Part shown: piece by piece, positions 1 to 11,305 of the stretch
Layout: each line of letters opens with the position of its first letter
How positions within the stretch are numbered: position 1 is the first letter of the stretch
Assembly (NCBI GenBank): GCA_030737835.1
Contig: CM060856.1
Coordinates: 8,039,670 to 8,103,669, forward strand
Origin: Acorus gramineus
Lineage: Eukaryota > Streptophyta > Magnoliopsida > Acorales > Acoraceae
Length of the DNA: 64,000 bases
Direction of reading: 5' to 3'
Translations under genes and position numbers: made by a program
Notes under the pieces: generated by a model
Databases searched by the model: none
What the model was told of the DNA's origin: nothing
The model's input: only the letters and a program-made list of their open reading frames with translations

Positions 1-383
1 AGTTGCAGTGAATACCGCCTAATTGCTCTAATGCAACACTGAGTAGATTTTTATCTTGCATAGGAACATGTTAGCTTTTAAGATATATTTCCCAGAAGAG
101 GATTGGTAAATGAATCACATTGCAGACTCATCATATAGAATTTCACTTCAGTGTAATACATGACTTGGGGTTATGTAATCAATGAATCATATTCACATTC
201 TGTCACCTATTGCATGTTATGACTTTATTAGAATAAATTTTCACCTATATCATAGTGTTATCGGGTTAGAAGACAGGTTGCAACAATCTTTCCTACGGTG
301 TCCTTTTAGAATTTTGCAACACCACATTTTTTGTTAGAATTTCTATAACTTATTGGTCTCTGAAAAACAAATTGATGTAACAG

Positions 384-3300
384 GCACTCCTCTTTGGCGA
401 AATGGACCACCTGACAAGCCAATATTATGCAATGCATGTGGGTCGAGATGGAGAACCAAGGGCACACTTACAAACTACACCCCACTGCATGCTCGTGCAG
501 AACCTTTTGAGGCTCCTACTCTCAAGATTTCCAAACCGAAAAACATGCCAGTAAAAAAAGAGCCAAAGCTGTACAAAAGAAAGCAATGGAATGTTATTGA
601 GGAAGGCGAAGGCGAAGGCGAAGCTCGACATTGTGACCAGAACTTCAGGAAAGTGTTGGATGAGGATACAAGCAATCGTTCTAGTTCAGGGTCAGCAATT
701 TCATGCTCAGAGAGTTGTGCGCATTTTGGTAGTGCAGAAGCAAGTGATTGGACAGGTTGATCCATTCATTCAGTCACATCTTTAAATCCTATGCCCTTCT
801 ACTTGTCAGCACAAATTTCATCTTCTGTACCCACATTAATCCCATGTTCTCTTTCGAGAGGCATTAGTGAATAATCTTGATGCCAACAAAAATATCATAA
901 TAGTAACAGTGTCCCATGAGTTATTTATGACAACACACTAATTCCCACAACAACCTATGGAGAGAATTGCTCAATTTGTCAAGAAATGACCGACTCTGGT
1001 GTTCATTGAGGTGGATGTTTCCCTCCCTCTTGTGCAGTCTATTAATTCACCCATTGTTTCTTATTTAATTGTTGACATTATCCACATACAATTTTTTACC
1101 ACTTGCACTCAACTTCTTCTGTGAAGATTGATATAGGCTTAGATTGTGTCTTAAACTTATGGCATCATATGCAGATTTTCAACACTTCTATTTCGTTTTT
1201 TCGAACATTAAAATTTTTCATCTTATCTCACTCATCATGTGTCAACTCCATGAATTTCCTTTCTATGATTTTCGGATCGTGTTATTGCAATACTCCAATG
1301 TATGTGACCCACTAAGAGATATTGCCTACTAGCAATCACTGATCATGCCTCCCAAGGTTAGCCATCCTCTCCTTTAATATTATTCTGATTTTATGTTAAT
1401 TTATTAATGCTGCTGATTGTTTCTAGTTTTATACAAATTCATCTGCTAGATAACCATCCAGCTTAGTTGATAATATACAGAAGAGCCAACTACTTGATTT
1501 AGGATCTTTGATAAGTGTATGATTGTGATGACAATTTAGAATGTTTTATCTTAGCCTCTATTGATTATTGCATCTCATGTTTTCAGGCTCATCACAATCT
1601 AATGTCTGGGATTCACTCGTGCCTTCAAGAAAGAGGACATGTATTAATCGCCCAAAACCATCTCCGGTTGAGAAGCTCACGAAAGATCTATGCAGCATTT
1701 TACATGAACAGCAATCATCATACATATCAGGATCTTCTGAAGAAGATCTCCTATATGAAAGTGGGACACCAATGGGATCTTTTGAGATAGGTCATGGAGG
1801 AATTCTCATTAAAAATCCAAATTCAGTAGGTCGAGAGGAGGAATCAGAAGCAAGCTCCCTTCCAGTGGAAAACAGACTCTTTAAATATAAAGAGCCATTT
1901 TCCGGACCATCATTCAGTCATATGCAGAGTGAAAGCAAGGGAACAAGTACTTCAAATATCACCATTGAAAAGTTTCAAAAGCTCGCAGCACATGAGGCAC
2001 AAGAGAATTTGAGGAGGTCCTTCTCTAACATTATTTGGCATCTTGGAAAGGTTTTAGCTTTGCTTGATATTGGTGCCTAACTTTTCATGGGTTCATGTCC
2101 TTTCAGGAATAAGATTGCTCATGAGAAATATAATATTCTACGAAGTAGAGATTCACCCCTTTGTCTTGTAGATCTAAGTGTAAGATTCCACTCGTTTTTC
2201 CATTTTTGTTTATTTGCTTCTCATGCACTCAACAAGTATTCATAATTTTCTAAAAAGGCCATCACTCAGAGTGGTCCTGCATATAACAAGGCCTTAGGAG
2301 AAAAAAGACTGGATACAGTCCTAACCTGAGTATTTTATATTTTTTTTAAGACAAAGTGGCTGCTCTCAAGACTTGAGTTATCACTTTGTCCTTTTTAGCC
2401 CGACCACTTTATCATTGCTCCTTGAAATGGCCTTTTAACATGAATTTTCTATGAAAAGGAATTTTTTTTTTTTTTAATACTGAAATTGTTTATCAGATGT
2501 AAATTCTTTCTTGAATTACTAACACTTTTCTTCCCTGTGTTAATTAGGATTTTGTTAGCTTCGAGACATTTGTTAGACATTTGACACACGAAGAACAGCA
2601 GCGATTGATGAGATTTTTGCCTGCTGAAGATACTGCTAGGCTTCCTGAGAGGTTTTGTTTTGGGATATGCTTATCCAAAGAATACGTACCTTTATTTATC
2701 TACAATCTATTAACCTGGTTTTCATGTTCACTGCTGCAGCCTTCAAAACATGTTTGATAGTCCTCAGTTTTTAGAGAACTTGTCTTCCTTCCAGCAACTG
2801 CTTATGAAGGGAATCTTTGACCTCTCCTTCTCGGGGGCAAGCATTGAAGAGTGCAGAAATTCAAAGAAACTTGCATTGGGGAGTTTAACAAAATCCAAAT
2901 GGGTTGAACACCACAAAGTGCTCAAGGTAAAAGTTATTTAATATCTCAAGAATGTTCTCAAAGAACTGAATGTGAGTGTGGGTCCTTATCACAGTTCATT
3001 ATGGCCTCATTTTTATTGCAAACAGACTGGTGGAAGCAAGGGATCTCCAATTGGACCCAGTTTGTCTAGCCTTGGGAATTCTGCAGCAACGAGAAAACCT
3101 TGCTCTCATCCAAATAATTTTTTTCTAGGTTAGCCAATTTCACATTCCTGAGACTATATTACACATGTTTGAATGGTCAATTCTTGCTTTCTAGTGTCCT
3201 GTCAGAGTCATATTACAGTTGCATGCCATGGCACTACATTATATTTCTCATCGTGACCTTGAACTAGTTTATCAATTAATTGACATTTAGAATTGTAGTT

Positions 3301-3986
3301 ACATCTTTTCTGACATGTATATGCTATAGAAATTTGTTGCTTTATCAGTCCAGATAGATTGAAATTATTTTTCTTAGTACAAGGAGCACAGATACCTGTT
3401 TTTGCTATAAAAAAAAAAACAGACAACTTTGTTATTCCATGGATTCGTATACCAATATGTTAGGAAGCCATAGAACTAATGACCAAAGGAATAAGAATCA
3501 ATATGTCCATCAATTGAGTCAAATTACTAGAATAATCTCAAGCTGATATATGCTGTGCTCTTGTGGATTTCAGAGCAAAAAGGTACAATGAGAAGCCCAA
3601 AAAGACACCACAACTGCATGACTTCAAATCAAACGACTGCAAAGTCTCCTCCACGAACCAATTCCGCCTTGAAATCTATTTACAACACCGATGATTACAT
3701 GGACAATGATGGGTCCTCTTTCAGCCCCAGGCGTCTCTTTGCATCACCGAAAGACAGAATCGCTGCCTTTCTAGGTCCCATGTCTTTCACGGATGACAAT
3801 TCGGAACAGGATTTGCTACTGGACATACCCTCCAATGCATCTTTCCCAGAAGCAGAACTTCTTTGCAATATTTATAAACCGAAAACAGCCCCGAATGGTT
3901 TGATGGGGCGTAGCAGTGTAATCGATAAAGAGGAGAGTCACTCCAAATCTTCTAGCGATAGCAGCCAGCAGCAGCAGCTCGGTTAG
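384..3986 (+). CDS. GATA transcription factor with C-terminal ASX/DEUBAD-like domain (GATA26/27-like), 5' partial
   Basis: Likely a nuclear DNA-binding regulator. Exons: 384-755, 1587-2016, 2107-2179, 2548-2651, 2740-2926, 3026-3128, 3574-3986; phases agree at every junction, giving 559 visible residues. Exon 384-755 carries the second half of a GATA zinc finger (TPLWRNGPP, then [13 protein letters not shown]) and [10 protein letters not shown]. The first Cys pair is missing because its exon lies left of the window; the splice acceptor AG is at 382-383. The middle has [12 protein letters not shown] and [10 protein letters not shown], followed by a Glu-rich stretch. From 2107 to 2926 runs a helical region ([43 protein letters not shown]) matching the ASX-homology/DEUBAD-type domain of Arabidopsis GATA26 and GATA27. 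The tail is Ser/Gln-rich and ends at a TAG. Exon 3 must use the GT at 2017; the GT at 2051 would put a stop at the start of exon 4. Family assignment is firm, exact orthology less so. Confidence 0.93.
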
Positions 3987-5706
3987 TTCGATGGTGGGTG
4001 TTTCTGTTTGTTTTCAGCTTGGATCTGAATTTGCTGACATATCTAAAACTTTGCATGGAATTTGTTTTGGCTGGTCTTTTCTGTATAGGCTGACAATAGA
4101 TGTAATATGATTGCCAAGAGAGAGGTCTTTGTGTAGAAGATGGTGAAGAGATTGAGCTTGATGTATGCATGTCAGTTGCTCTATTTTCCATCCAAACAAG
4201 TACTTCCACTTAATAGTCATATGGGAATGTATTTGTGGGGCTATTCTGAGTTTTTCTTGTCCACACGGATATCATTTCTGCGCGACAGCCAACCTATCCT
4301 TATTTTCATCATCTAAATCTCTGTTGGGCAATTTTGAATTGATTTTTTTTATGATTCTGTGTGTGTTTGTTTGAGTAGTTGTGAGATTCTGCTTTTGTAT
4401 AAATTATACTTCAAATGTCACTTTTTAATTATAGAGCAAAAATAAGTTTTCTGAGAAACTGTGTTTGAAGTGAAAGCTCATTTTCAAATTCATTTTATAC
4501 TTTGTTGGTCAATGATTGAACTAAGAATTAAATTCTTTTTAGTGCTTTGTATTTTTCTTGATGATAGCTCAAACCAACATCAGTTATCTGCGAAAGAAAA
4601 ACTTCTCTATTCAAAGAATTTATAACCGTCGGTTTAGATAGATCAACTCCAATCGGATGGCGCAAAAGAAGTCCCATCGATGGTCCCCTTCAATCCTGCT
4701 GTTCCGTACTTTTAAACATAACGGTTCCCGCCACACAGGGGTAAATTGGTCATAAAATATAAACTGTCAACTGTTAAAAATCAGACAATCCAACCCACGA
4801 GGGACCAAGCCCAAGCTATAAAATGGAACTCTGCTTTTCATGTCTTCATCATTTGGAGATATAAAATGTTACTATTATTAGTTATTGTTACAATTATATT
4901 TGTAAATTCAAAAATATAAATTTATTTAAACAAATGTATTAAAAAGTGACCATACATACTCGAATAAATTAAAAACATACATTTTTTTTTGTAATAAAAT
5001 ATATACAGACATAATAAAAGATATGTATTGTATTAAGTGATTTTATACACTATATTAGTTAAAGTGACATGAATGACAGCAAAAGTATTCTATTTAAGTG
5101 AGAAAAACACGACACAAAACTCAATGTCCGTCCACCATGCATTACAACATGAAGCAACATAAAAAAAAAATCTCTACAGGCTATTTTAATAAAAGAGTAA
5201 ATATAAGGAAAATGAAAACAACTTTATTATGTTTATTATAAAATAATTATAATAAATTACATTTAGTTGTTCATTTTTTAAAATGAAAACAACACAGAAA
5301 TAACATTTCTCCCTTCTTTTTTGTCCCTATTTTGATAGACATGAATAAACTAAAATTGGTGAATTTTTTATCCTCTAATAAAACTAATATAATTCATCCC
5401 TTAAAAATTTAGATGTACATTGATATATGTTCTACCTCACTTTTTTTTTTTAATTACACATTCTACTCAAGTTCCAACAAGAGATGCAATGCATATACTA
5501 GGTTGTGAAACAGACAATTCAACCCAGATGAAAAGAAAAAATTTAGTCCTTTTGAGAGGAGACCCATATATAATTTACAAGAAACCAAAGCAACAAAACC
5601 AACCCAAACCTCTCAAACCACAAATCCCAGTCCAGGTTCCTGTTTAGCCCTACCAAACATACACAAAACTTGGTTGTAACACCATCAAAGTCCACAACTT
5701 TAACCT
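3987..5706. other. Intergenic, 3' flanks of two convergent genes
   Basis: The first few hundred bases are probably the 3' UTR of the GATA gene and the last few hundred that of the minus-strand gene ending at 5707. Between them is AT-rich DNA with homopolymer runs. I see no conserved reading frame or transposon end here. Confidence 0.5.
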
Positions 5707-6630
5707 TCACGGCTTCGCTTCATAACCTCCCGGCCGCCACCACCGCGGCGGCGGAAGATCGATGCCCTTCATCGCGACAACGTCCAACACGTCCACCCCT
5801 TCAAACCTCCTCTTGGGCTCCCCCACAAACACCTTCAACGCGTCCAAGAGACCAGCTTTGGCGCCCAAATCGCCCGAACCGTTCATCGTCTGAATGGACG
5901 GCGGCAGCTTCCGTGGATTCGACGGCAGTGGCGGGAGCCCTGACTTGATGTATCTGTACTTTGTAAACTCGTCGATCCCCTCCGGAGGTTCTTTCCCCGA
6001 GAGCCTGTCCACCACCCGATAATCATCGGACGGCTTCAATTGCTCGTCCTCCGCCACCGATTTCCCTATCGAGACCTTTGATTTCCTCCTGTGGTGGTGG
6101 TGGTGGTGCTTCTTCTTCCTCCTCCGCCCCACGCAGACCCCCTCATCGAGTGGGGGCTCCTCGGAAACGGCGCCGAGCGCTTGTTCGGCGATGTCTCGAG
6201 ATTCGTACGCCGACGGCGATTTCACTATGAATCGGACTCTCCGCGAACCGCCGCTTGAAGAAGCTCCGTTCAAACCCTTCGAATCCTTCTCCTCCGTTCC
6301 GTTCGCGACTCCACGGTCACCGTTCTGGTTGTTCTCTAACCCTAGATTTCCGCCGCCGTCGTCTCCTTCTCCGACCGGAGGGGCTCCGGCGGCGATCCCG
6401 ACGGGGCTGTCGGGGGGAGAGCACATGAAGATCGCGAGGGGGTCGAGGGGGATACGGTAGGGGGACGAGGCGTCCTCGCCGGAGGAGCCTCCGCCGCCGC
6501 GGTTGTTGTTGATGGGAGGGCAAACGCCGGCGCCGATGAAGAAGGAGCGGCGGAGGAGTTCCTCCTGGGACCCGGTAACCTCACCTCCGGCGGAAAGGAT
6601 GCAATCGTACGAATCAAGGCCGTCGTTCAT
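5707..6630 (-). CDS. Unknown plant protein, single exon, with poly-His and a conserved-looking basic Trp-Trp C-terminus
   Basis: I do not recognise the family. The frame is uninterrupted, 307 residues, from an ATG at 6630-6628. It has much higher GC content than its surroundings and a pyrimidine-rich leader with a telobox at 6711-6719, as in many plant housekeeping promoters. The N-terminus (MNDGLDSYDCILSAGGE) is acidic. The middle is Gly/Pro/Ser-rich and low complexity, with RRVRFIVKSPSAYESRDIAEQ as a more ordered patch, then a basic block (RRRKKKHHHHHHRRKSK, about residues 169-185) that could act as a nuclear localisation signal. The last 85 residues look folded: FTKYRYIKSGLPPLP, then LLDALKVFVGEPKRRFEGVD, then GIDLPPPRWWRPGGYE. 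There is no VQ motif (FxxxVQxxTG) and no DUF1639-type signature. Function not assigned. Confidence 0.85.
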   Translation of the reverse strand: MNDGLDSYDCILSAGGEVTGSQEELLRRSFFIGAGVCPPINNNRGGGGSSGEDASSPYRIPLDPLAIFMCSPPDSPVGIAAGAPPVGEGDDGGGNLGLENNQNGDRGVANGTEEKDSKGLNGASSSGGSRRVRFIVKSPSAYESRDIAEQALGAVSEEPPLDEGVCVGRRRKKKHHHHHHRRKSKVSIGKSVAEDEQLKPSDDYRVVDRLSGKEPPEGIDEFTKYRYIKSGLPPLPSNPRKLPPSIQTMNGSGDLGAKAGLLDALKVFVGEPKRRFEGVDVLDVVAMKGIDLPPPRWWRPGGYEAKP

Positions 6631-6710
6631 CGGAGCAACCCCTCCCCCTCACCTCCGCTTCTGGATTTCTCATGCTCCGTCTCTGCTGTGTTTTTTTTTT
6701 TCTTTCTTTT

Positions 6711-6719
6711 TTAGGGTTT
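6711..6719 (-). promoter_or_regulatory. Telobox upstream of the 5707-6630 gene
   Basis: TTAGGGTTT on the plus strand, i.e. AAACCCTAA on the gene strand, 80 bases upstream of the ATG inside a T-rich (gene strand A/G-rich) leader. Such boxes are common near starts of plant genes active in dividing cells. Confidence 0.5.
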
Positions 6720-7919
6720 CTTGGATTTCTCTCTCTTTAAGCGGGAAAAAACGAAGAGGGGTTTTTTGTTCCCTTCGTGAAGAAGCTGGGGTCCATTTAT
6801 TGCTCTGAAGGTCCATCGGATGAACGTTAGACGACGTTCGGTGAAAGAGACTTTATCCTCACCAGTGGTAACCACAGAATCCAACCAAGATGATAAGCTT
6901 ATAGATTTTGAGATTAGATACCTATTATTCTATTGTCCGCTGCTGTAAATCAATATTTGCATCATTTGGATTTGAATTTGTTTCAACTAATGTTTTAAAA
7001 ATCCAAAAATTCAATTAACTGGATAAATGAACGGATAAAGAATCACTTATTCACATGTTCAACTATCGGATCAATCGGATTTGAATCGTGAGATAATTGG
7101 ATATAACAAATACATCAATTATCATTATTAAATAAAAATATAAAATATTTTAAAAAAAATTTACATGTAGTTTTTATTTAACATCATAACATGATTTTAG
7201 TATATAAAATTAAATTTTTTTATTAGATTTTATATTTTAATAAGTAATGAATCACAATTTCTCTGAATAAAAAACTATTTGATTGATTTAACTTGTAACC
7301 AATTCAGCTAAACTGTTAGTTCAACTAGTGAATTGATTGAGTTTTATATATTTTTTATATTATTGAGTTTTAAGAATAGACCAAATCATCACTCAAAAAA
7401 AAAAAAAGTCCAATGTTAACTAAAAATGAGTGGAGGTTTAATCGGTTTCAACTGGTCAAGTCGAGTTTTAAAACACTGATTTGAACATCGTTTTTAATTT
7501 AATTGAACCTGTTTACACACCTTTTTTTTTAAAAAAAAAAAGTTTCTTTTACTTTTTTGCACATCCTTAGCGTAACGTTGAACACTCAAATACTTCATGC
7601 AATCAAATTTATGTAACATAATAATAGATCATACTGGAATCTCAAAAACTGAACCGGACCCAAACATTATAACAATCAAAGCGTGTTTAAAATCATTATT
7701 GAAAAATATTTCACTCAACCAACGCCTTTTACAGCCTCAAATAATCTGTATCTTTTAAAAAAAAAATTGTAAAAAAATTAAACATATATTATAATAAATT
7801 ATAAAAACTCACTTACAGAATGTGTAAAAAAATTCTAACGGTGTGTACATCTAGTGCATAATGACAGATGACTAACTAGATAAGAGAGATAGTAAAAGAC
7901 TTATAAAATTACTTATTTT

Positions 7920-8369
7920 CATTTGTGCCCTTAGCCGTGTTCAATTTGACTTAATTTTTGATATATAATTATTTTAACATAAATGAGTATAAATAAGAAT
8001 AAAATAATTTTATGCTTGATCGCATTTTGAATAATTCTCGTTGGGCAACGTAAGAATAAATTTTTTATTGTTTGGATAAAATGTGAATAAAGTGTGGATA
8101 AAGATTTATAATACTAAAAAAAATAATGATAGTTGATTTGACATGTGATTTATTAGCTGCGATGACAGTTGATTTGATAGTGAACACACATATTCTTTGA
8201 TTGGAATGACATGTAATAACTTTTATTTCAGTGGTTGGTTGGAATTCATTTATACTAATTTATTCTGCGTAAGATCTCCCACGGTATACCAGGTATCCAA
8301 ACAAGGAAAAAGGGTTATTCTACCTAATTCTCAGTTATTTAAGGGATTATTCTTGAAATAAACAGGGGC
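7920..8369 (-). mobile_element. MITE copy (family shared with 43725-44165)
   Basis: In reverse complement this stretch follows 43725-44165 over much of its length: the shared order is TTTATCC, then CATATTTTACT-like, then TTATTCTTACGTT, then an AAAATTATTTTATTC-like block. The right end in reverse complement begins CCCCTGTTTATTTC, matching CCCCCGTTTGTTTTGGG of the other copy. The left end has decayed and its boundary is approximate. Confidence 0.55.
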
Positions 8370-8858
8370 TTAGACTTGGTTTGGTATTGAGATAAAGAAA
8401 TAATTAGGTTAAATCACATGTTATCCCATGTGGCGTAAGGAAAAAAATGATAAAGCATGGACAATTGTCCGTATTTTGAGAGAAAAAGTGAAAATATTTT
8501 GTTCCAGGTAAAAGGTGGAATAGACTTTATCTCGATTTTTTAACCTCATTTTGTAAAACATAGACAACATTTTTTACTGTCATTTCCAGAAAACCAAAAA
8601 CCAAAAACTACATAGAACCAAAACCAACAATGTTAATGCTCTTTTAATAGAAAGGGTAGACTTGACATTTTTTTTAAAAAATTTGAAGTTATCCCATATT
8701 TTACATCATGTAATCCGAATGAAAAGTTAATGGTAAGAACACAAAAAATGATGATAATAAAATACATTATCAAATGTAAATATGAATAAAAATAATAGTC
8801 TTTTTATCCTCGTGGCTAACTTATCCTAATATTTATCAATTTACCAAATTAGAGGATT
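8370..8858 (+). mobile_element. GATAAG-type MITE, long form (copy 1)
   Basis: Nearly collinear with 36112-36607 along about 490 bp: both carry a TTTGGTATNGAGATAA-like start, ATCACNTGTTATCC, TTGTTC(C/T)(A/G)GGTAAAA, then GTAGACTTGACATTTTT and an ACCAAATTAGA-like end. Starts and ends are imperfect inverted repeats (CTARTTTGGYA...GATAA). No coding frame. Confidence 0.7.
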
Positions 8859-9255
8859 AGAGCATTTCCAATGGACAAGTTAATTCACTAGTTAATGTCA
8901 AATTTTTAGAAAACATGTAAAATGGTACTCCAATAAAAGTGTTAAGGGCAAACTAAATGTGGGTCTCGCCTGTCATATGTTAAAAGAAGTGTTAACTGTG
9001 GCTAGTGCTTTAGCCAATCAAATGTGGGCTCCACCATTTAAAATATTTAAAAAAATATTATTTGAGTGGATGGAGAGGTTTGAGTGGATGTAGAGGTGGA
9101 CCCACTATTATTTTGGTTAGTTATTTAGCTAGTCCATTGGAGTAACAACAACCAACTAAATAATAATGTAGTAAATGAGTGTCTAATTGAGTGATAAAGT
9201 GCTGACATGGCACTTTAACATCTTGATTAACTAACATGTCCATTGAAGATGCTCT
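8859..9255. mobile_element. Inverted-repeat MITE (GAGCATTTCCAATGG type)
   Basis: Left end AGAGCATTTCCAATGGACA is mirrored by TGTCCATTGAAGATGCTCT at the right end, about 25 bp of inverted repeat with few mismatches. No coding capacity. It directly abuts the preceding MITE, so one probably landed at the edge of the other. I could not find a clear target duplication. Confidence 0.8.
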
Positions 9256-10861
9256 TGTAGTTTCTTTTTGTTCCAGGTTATTAGGGGTGTGCAAAATGGG
9301 ATGAGGGGGTACAAATAAAGTCACCCTAAAATAAACCCGGTTCGTCAGATCGGGCCAGTTAAATCCATCCGTCTCTTCTCTCCCAGTCTCGGCATTTCGA
9401 GTTACGGCTAGGCATCCGGCGGCCAATCCCCCTCCCCAACCTCCGGAGACCGGGACGGATTTCGACTAGGAATCAAGATTATCCAAGATTCAGGTTTTCC
9501 ATTATATATATAATCAACAATGTTTACTGGCTGGGTTATATATGTACCTCGCTTTATGATCTGTTATATTTTCATTGTTTTTTTTTTTTTGTAGAATTAA
9601 AGGTAGTATTTCTTATCTTCAAATCATCAAGAACATTTTGGATATATATATTATCCTTGACTACAATGCTAGAAGCATATAATTTTGCTTGGCAGAATTT
9701 GAAACTTACTTTGACATGTTCTCCCTACACTAACAAAAATCTTTATCTACGTGTCGTTCGTTATTAGTGTGGGTGGCCTTCATTCCTGATATTACAACTT
9801 TTGCATTTTCTCTGCATGTTTTTCATTATGATCTTAGTTGAGTTCGCATAATGTTTCCTTTATTTGTTGCTGTTTTTTAGTTTGTAGGTTTTGATGAATC
9901 TATGGAGTTTCCATAGTTTTCATACCATTAGGCCGATCAAATTGTCAGCCTATGTTGCAATCTAAATTCTCTCTAGCACGAGCCATATGAATGTTTGAAC
10001 ATAAATGCATAAAACTTATATCCTTTACATTTTTTTGTGAACTAATCAATTTACTCATGTATATTTGGTTAATTTCTAATAGGGTGGTTGCTAGGGAGGT
10101 TATTGCATTTGCATTAGTGAACTGATAGCAGTTAATGTCTTGTTGCAATAGTTGCATGAGCCTTTTTTATGAGGTAACGAAACACTAGTGCAACTGAACA
10201 TTCCGATTTCATAACGTGATACTAGTGATATTATAGAATTATGATTTTAGTATGAAAGTGAGGATAATAAGAGGTGATGCCATACAATGAAAGCTCTATT
10301 ATGTTCGTTAGGAAATTAAGAATGGAAAATGTTATGCTCGGTCTTAACCATAATCACTTTTGGAAACCTACTCACATATGAAGTACATTCTTCTATAAAA
10401 AATGAAGTATATGCTCGTATAAAATGAATGCATATGTTTATATATTTTTTTCATAATGTAGATACTGAAATAATATAGTATATTCTGTAATAGATGATTT
10501 CATATACTACATTAATGACTTCGCATTTGCAAAAATGTTTGCAAAAAGGATTGAGAGTATTAGATCCAATTTAGAATTGCCACTCGAATGAAACACTTTT
10601 TGTGAAGCATTTGAAAATCGCTTCCCTTCTCTGTTTCATATTGTTTGTGCTACATGTTCCATGTGACTTAAATGATACATCATCTTTGACTAGAGTCTGT
10701 TTGTCACTAGGCATTGGGCAAAGAGTTACTGTTAACCCTGTAAACCTGCAGTAGAATATTCAGAGGGTATCCAAATCTGCAAAATTTTACAGTAGCTACA
10801 TTGAGCACTCTCTCTTTGCGGTGTTGACTTGGGATGGTTTGGCATCATTGTAGAATTTGCT
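9256..10861. other. Intergenic, no gene seen
   Basis: A short GC-richer patch lies at 9330-9470, otherwise AT-rich unique-looking DNA. No frame here resembles a family I know. Confidence 0.4.
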
Positions 10862-11305
10862 GATGTCCCATTTTTTTTTTCAAAATACGGACAATTGTCA
10901 ATGTTTTATCTTTTTTTTTCTTATGCTATATGGGATAACATGTGATTTAATCCAATTATTTCCTCATCCCAACCCTTATCCCAATGTTAAATCAGGTCTA
11001 AGGGCTAATTTGATAAGGGGATAAGTGGTGAGATAAGGAATAATTATGGAGATAAGTGAGTGGGTGGACAGCTTATCTCTGTTTGATATAAAAAATAATT
11101 GGGATAAACTGCATACAATTCTAATTTTAAAATGAAAATGGTGATATTTTGTTCCACCTAAAGGTTGGGATAACATTTATCCTAACTTTTTGTTCCAATT
11201 TTGACAAATGTAAATATGAACAAATTTGATGAATTTTTTATTATTTAAAATTAGAACAAATTATCTCCAAAACCTTAATCCATTGCCAAACTAGCTCTGA
11301 ATCTC
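10862..11305. mobile_element. Two GATAAG-type MITE pieces side by side
   Basis: 10862-10998 is the reverse complement of the left third of the 8370-8858 element (TGGGATAACATGTGATTTAA is the inverse of its start). 11000-11305 is a short form with ends GGGCTAATTTGATAAGGGG and, inverted, GAGCTAGTTTGGCAATGG. Both belong to the family repeated through this window. Confidence 0.6.

Noticed and set aside
353..383. Start of the GATA protein at 353
   Set aside because: The codon is TTG, not ATG, and the ten residues before the acceptor at 382-383 do not fit the zinc finger, whose first Cys pair must come from an upstream exon.
2017..2080. Longer exon 3 of the GATA gene using the donor at 2051
   Set aside because: It would run into a stop at the start of the next exon; the donor at 2017 keeps the frame.
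6191..6617. Several frames on both strands
   Set aside because: Shadows of the 5707-6630 gene in GC-rich DNA.
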